This document shows positions 61,641-64,000 of a DNA stretch of 64,000 nucleotides, piece by piece; the stretch's first letter is position 1; each line of letters opens with the position of its first letter. The position numbers and the translations under genes are program-made. Under the pieces are notes generated by a model, which had not been told where the DNA came from, did no database searches, and worked only from the letters and a program-made list of their open reading frames with translations. Origin of the DNA: Manis javanica (Eukaryota; Chordata; Mammalia; Pholidota; Manidae); the NCBI RefSeq assembly GCF_040802235.1, contig NC_133158.1:157492401-157556400 (forward strand), in the 5' to 3' direction.

Positions 61641-63060
61641 AAAACAGAAAAAATAAGTTGAAGATACAGGAGGTGAATATTGCAAAGGGATAGGAATGGA
61701 AAAGACAGAGGGACTGTCAGGGCTGAAGAGAAGGGAGATAAGAAGAAAATAGATGGTGTTTGGTACATGTTCTCAATCCAGAAAAATCTATATGCCCAGG
61801 CTCCAGAGGTTGGCACAATGTATTGTCATAAATTGGTTAAATGAAATGGAATCAACCAGACCAGGCTGCCACACCTGAATTTCACATATCCCCAGATTGA
61901 ACTTGTTTCCTTTGTATTTAATAACACAATCTGGAAATTAACAATGAATTGAACTGTCTCTCTGTCTGGCATTTGTGTGTGTGTTTGTGTGTGCGTTTTT
62001 ACCTGGCAGAGCAGCTCACTGTCTTCTGTGTTGTTTCAGTCTTCATATATGTAAGGATCATTTTCACAATCAGAAAATTACTGACAATATTTCCATTATT
62101 AAATAACAAGAATCGATGGGCTAGGGAAGGTAGAGAAAAATATTGGATTAAATTCAGTGGGTAGAAAAATGTACAGAGTTTCCTGTAACATTAACCCCAA
62201 AAGCACTAAACCCACAGGTAACATACACTTAATCAGGAAAAGTACGTATAAACATTGAAAGTAAACAAATTCTAAATACTGAAAATAACCAGACCTACTT
62301 TTTAAAATGTTGTCATTTTGCATTATTTATTTTTAGACCCCATAAACAAATCCATTTCTGACAGCCTTATGTCCCTAAGACTTAAAACTCTTCACAGTAT
62401 AGATGTGATAGGAATAAATACACTGTAAGGACTGAACAAAAGAAGAGTAGAAAATAGATTAGCAAACATTTAATAATTGTCATATCTTTCTATCAATGAC
62501 AGTTGCTGACAACTGAGTTGCTGACAAACTAAAATTTGAAAGCTAATCTACATAGTTTGCAATTTTTTATTGTTTGGAATCATTTAAAAAATATTCAATA
62601 GCCTTGTTACTATGAACTATATATCAAATTACATTTTCAAGAATTTCCTGGGCTATTCTTGGGCATTTATTTTTCCCACATAATTGAAGATCATTTTAAT
62701 CAATTTTTAAAAAATGTTGAGAGTGTTTTGTATTAACATATTAATTTTATCGATTTTTAAAATCTCAACTCTTCCCATTCAAAAAACATTGCTTTCAGTT
62801 CCTATATTTTAAAACAATCATTAAAATTTCAGTCTTTATGAAGGCCCAGTCTACTTCTTGTTAAATATTTCTTATTAAATTTATTCTTAAATTTCAAAGT
62901 TGTCTCTATCATGCATGGAAATTTTTTTTTTTTTACTCTTTCCTTTTCTAGGATTGATGGAGAGATAATATTGCTTGGGAGAAGCAGATAATATATTTAA
63001 TAAATGCATTCATAAATCTAAGAACTTAAAATAGGTATGTTACATCATATTTGAGAAAAA
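61641..63060. other. No recognised feature
   Basis: AT-rich. A short (GT)n stretch at 61973-61997. No gene seen. Confidence 0.4.
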
Positions 63061-63200
63061 CAGAGGGTGCAACAATTGCCAAGTTCCTGAGGTGGGAGCG
63101 TGACTCTGACTTAAGAATCTAAGAGGCCAGTATGGCTGGAGTGAGAGAGGAATGGGAGATGAAGTCAGAGTTACTAGACCATAGAAGTCATTGTAAGGTC
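63061..63200 (+). repeat. Second fragment of the same unnamed ancient repeat
   Basis: ttcctgaggtgggagcgtga followed by gaggccagtatggctggagt matches the middle of the family seen at 60330-61640. Confidence 0.45.
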
Positions 63201-64000
63201 TTTGGTGTTGACTGGTAGAATAAAAGCAAGCAAGTCGGTGTTCTTTAATAAGCTACTGCCAGAAAACCTCTCGATGACCAGTGCACACCTATTCACTTAT
63301 CCACAGAGCAGGAGGGATCAGTGCATGATTCAGTTTCTTCTCGGCTTTAGTACATGAACCCTGGCTTCCAGGGATTTATCTGCCCAAGTTCATAGTTCTG
63401 CATCAGTTCCACATCATGGCCACCCAGGAACACTATACCTCACTGGTACACAGGCTCCCGTGGGCAGCAGCATGCATCTGACTCAGGAAGAATACACACA
63501 CGAGAGTTGGTGGTAGAAGGAAGGGAGCTATCTTCCAGTCATCACCTTCCAAGAATCTCCTGCTCCAGAATGCAAAACCATATTTGTTTTGGTCCAATTT
63601 CACAATGTCTCTTCATTTTCACCTTCCCATGTCTCAAAGCAAGTAATAAAGTAAAATGTCACAGATTAAAAGGAAACAGTCTCTGTATCCCAACACATAG
63701 CATTTCTTACAAGTATTTATTTGATATCTTTATCACGAATTTTGTGTAATAGATGATATTGTTCAATAAAGCATAATTTACTGCTGGTAAACCACCAACC
63801 CAAAGTCTTAGCTATGTTGTGTTCAACTACAAAACTGTAGTTGAACTCTTACAGGATAGCTATCCAGTTATCAAATTACACTTAATCATAACAACTAATA
63901 TCTTTTCAGCGCTTCTTATTTGCTATTTATTTTGCTAAATCTGTTATGCATATAGTTACCTCAATCCTCAACCAACCCAGTGTAGGAGACATTGCTGATA
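63201..64000. other. No recognised feature
   Basis: Mixed composition with an 80-codon open frame at 63507-63749 of unknown nature. Runs to the window end. Confidence 0.35.

Overview
The window is non-coding mammalian DNA, AT-rich and built almost entirely of transposable elements. It carries four LINE-1 (L1) copies of related subfamilies, older L1M debris, MIR, MLT1 and MLT2 LTRs, an ERVL-type internal fragment, a Tigger/MER28-like DNA transposon and pieces of a class II (betaretrovirus-like) endogenous retrovirus. MIR and MaLR relics place it in a placental mammal. I recognise no Alu, B1/B2, carnivore tRNA-Lys, bovine or bat SINE in 64 kb, so primates, rodents, ruminants and most carnivores look unlikely. 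A SINE-poor lineage such as pangolin is only a guess. The one host-gene trace is a phospholipid scramblase 4-like (PLSCR4-like) intron-containing pseudogene at 5.9-10.2 kb, which suggests the PLSCR gene cluster. Layout: 1-5168 is an old L1 on the minus strand, cut by the window edge. 5.9-10.2 kb is the PLSCR4-like pseudogene, with MIRs in its introns. 12.4-14.7 kb is an L1M. 15.79-22.27 kb is L1 copy 2, full-length but broken, inserted into an L1M with a 16-bp target site duplication. 22.5-24.4 kb is an MLT2-like LTR holding a MER28-like transposon, followed by ERVL-like internal sequence. 27.2-27.6 kb is an MLT1-type LTR. 27.74-36.53 kb is L1 copy 3, the youngest. 37.0-41.9 kb is an MLT1 scrap and a decayed class II ERV. 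42.2-54.3 kb is L1M sequence interrupted by L1 copy 4 (45.86-52.18 kb). 54.7-55.1 kb is an MLT1A-like LTR. 56-64 kb holds MIRs, an L1 3' end and old unassigned repeats. The main result is L1 copy 3. Both ORFs are open from start to stop (ORF1p 307 aa, ORF2p 1271 aa) with every endonuclease and reverse transcriptase signature I checked in place. Its 5'UTR carries a roughly 210-bp tandem monomer array and its ORF1 coiled coil carries an 11-residue tandem repeat; copy 2 lacks the array and has only one counterpart of the 11-residue unit. The insertion does not end at the L1 tail. The matching target site duplication lies about 1.9 kb further on, after a segment of class II ERV (integrase end, env remnant, LTR U3-R) that stops at a poly(A) tract 19 nt past the LTR AATAAA. 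This reads as a 3' transduction: an L1 transcript ran into a downstream provirus and was polyadenylated by its LTR. Copy 2 also has a possible short (about 25 bp) 3' transduction. Nothing in the window forms an operon-like or cooperative gene system; the elements are linked by nested insertion, which gives a relative order of arrival.
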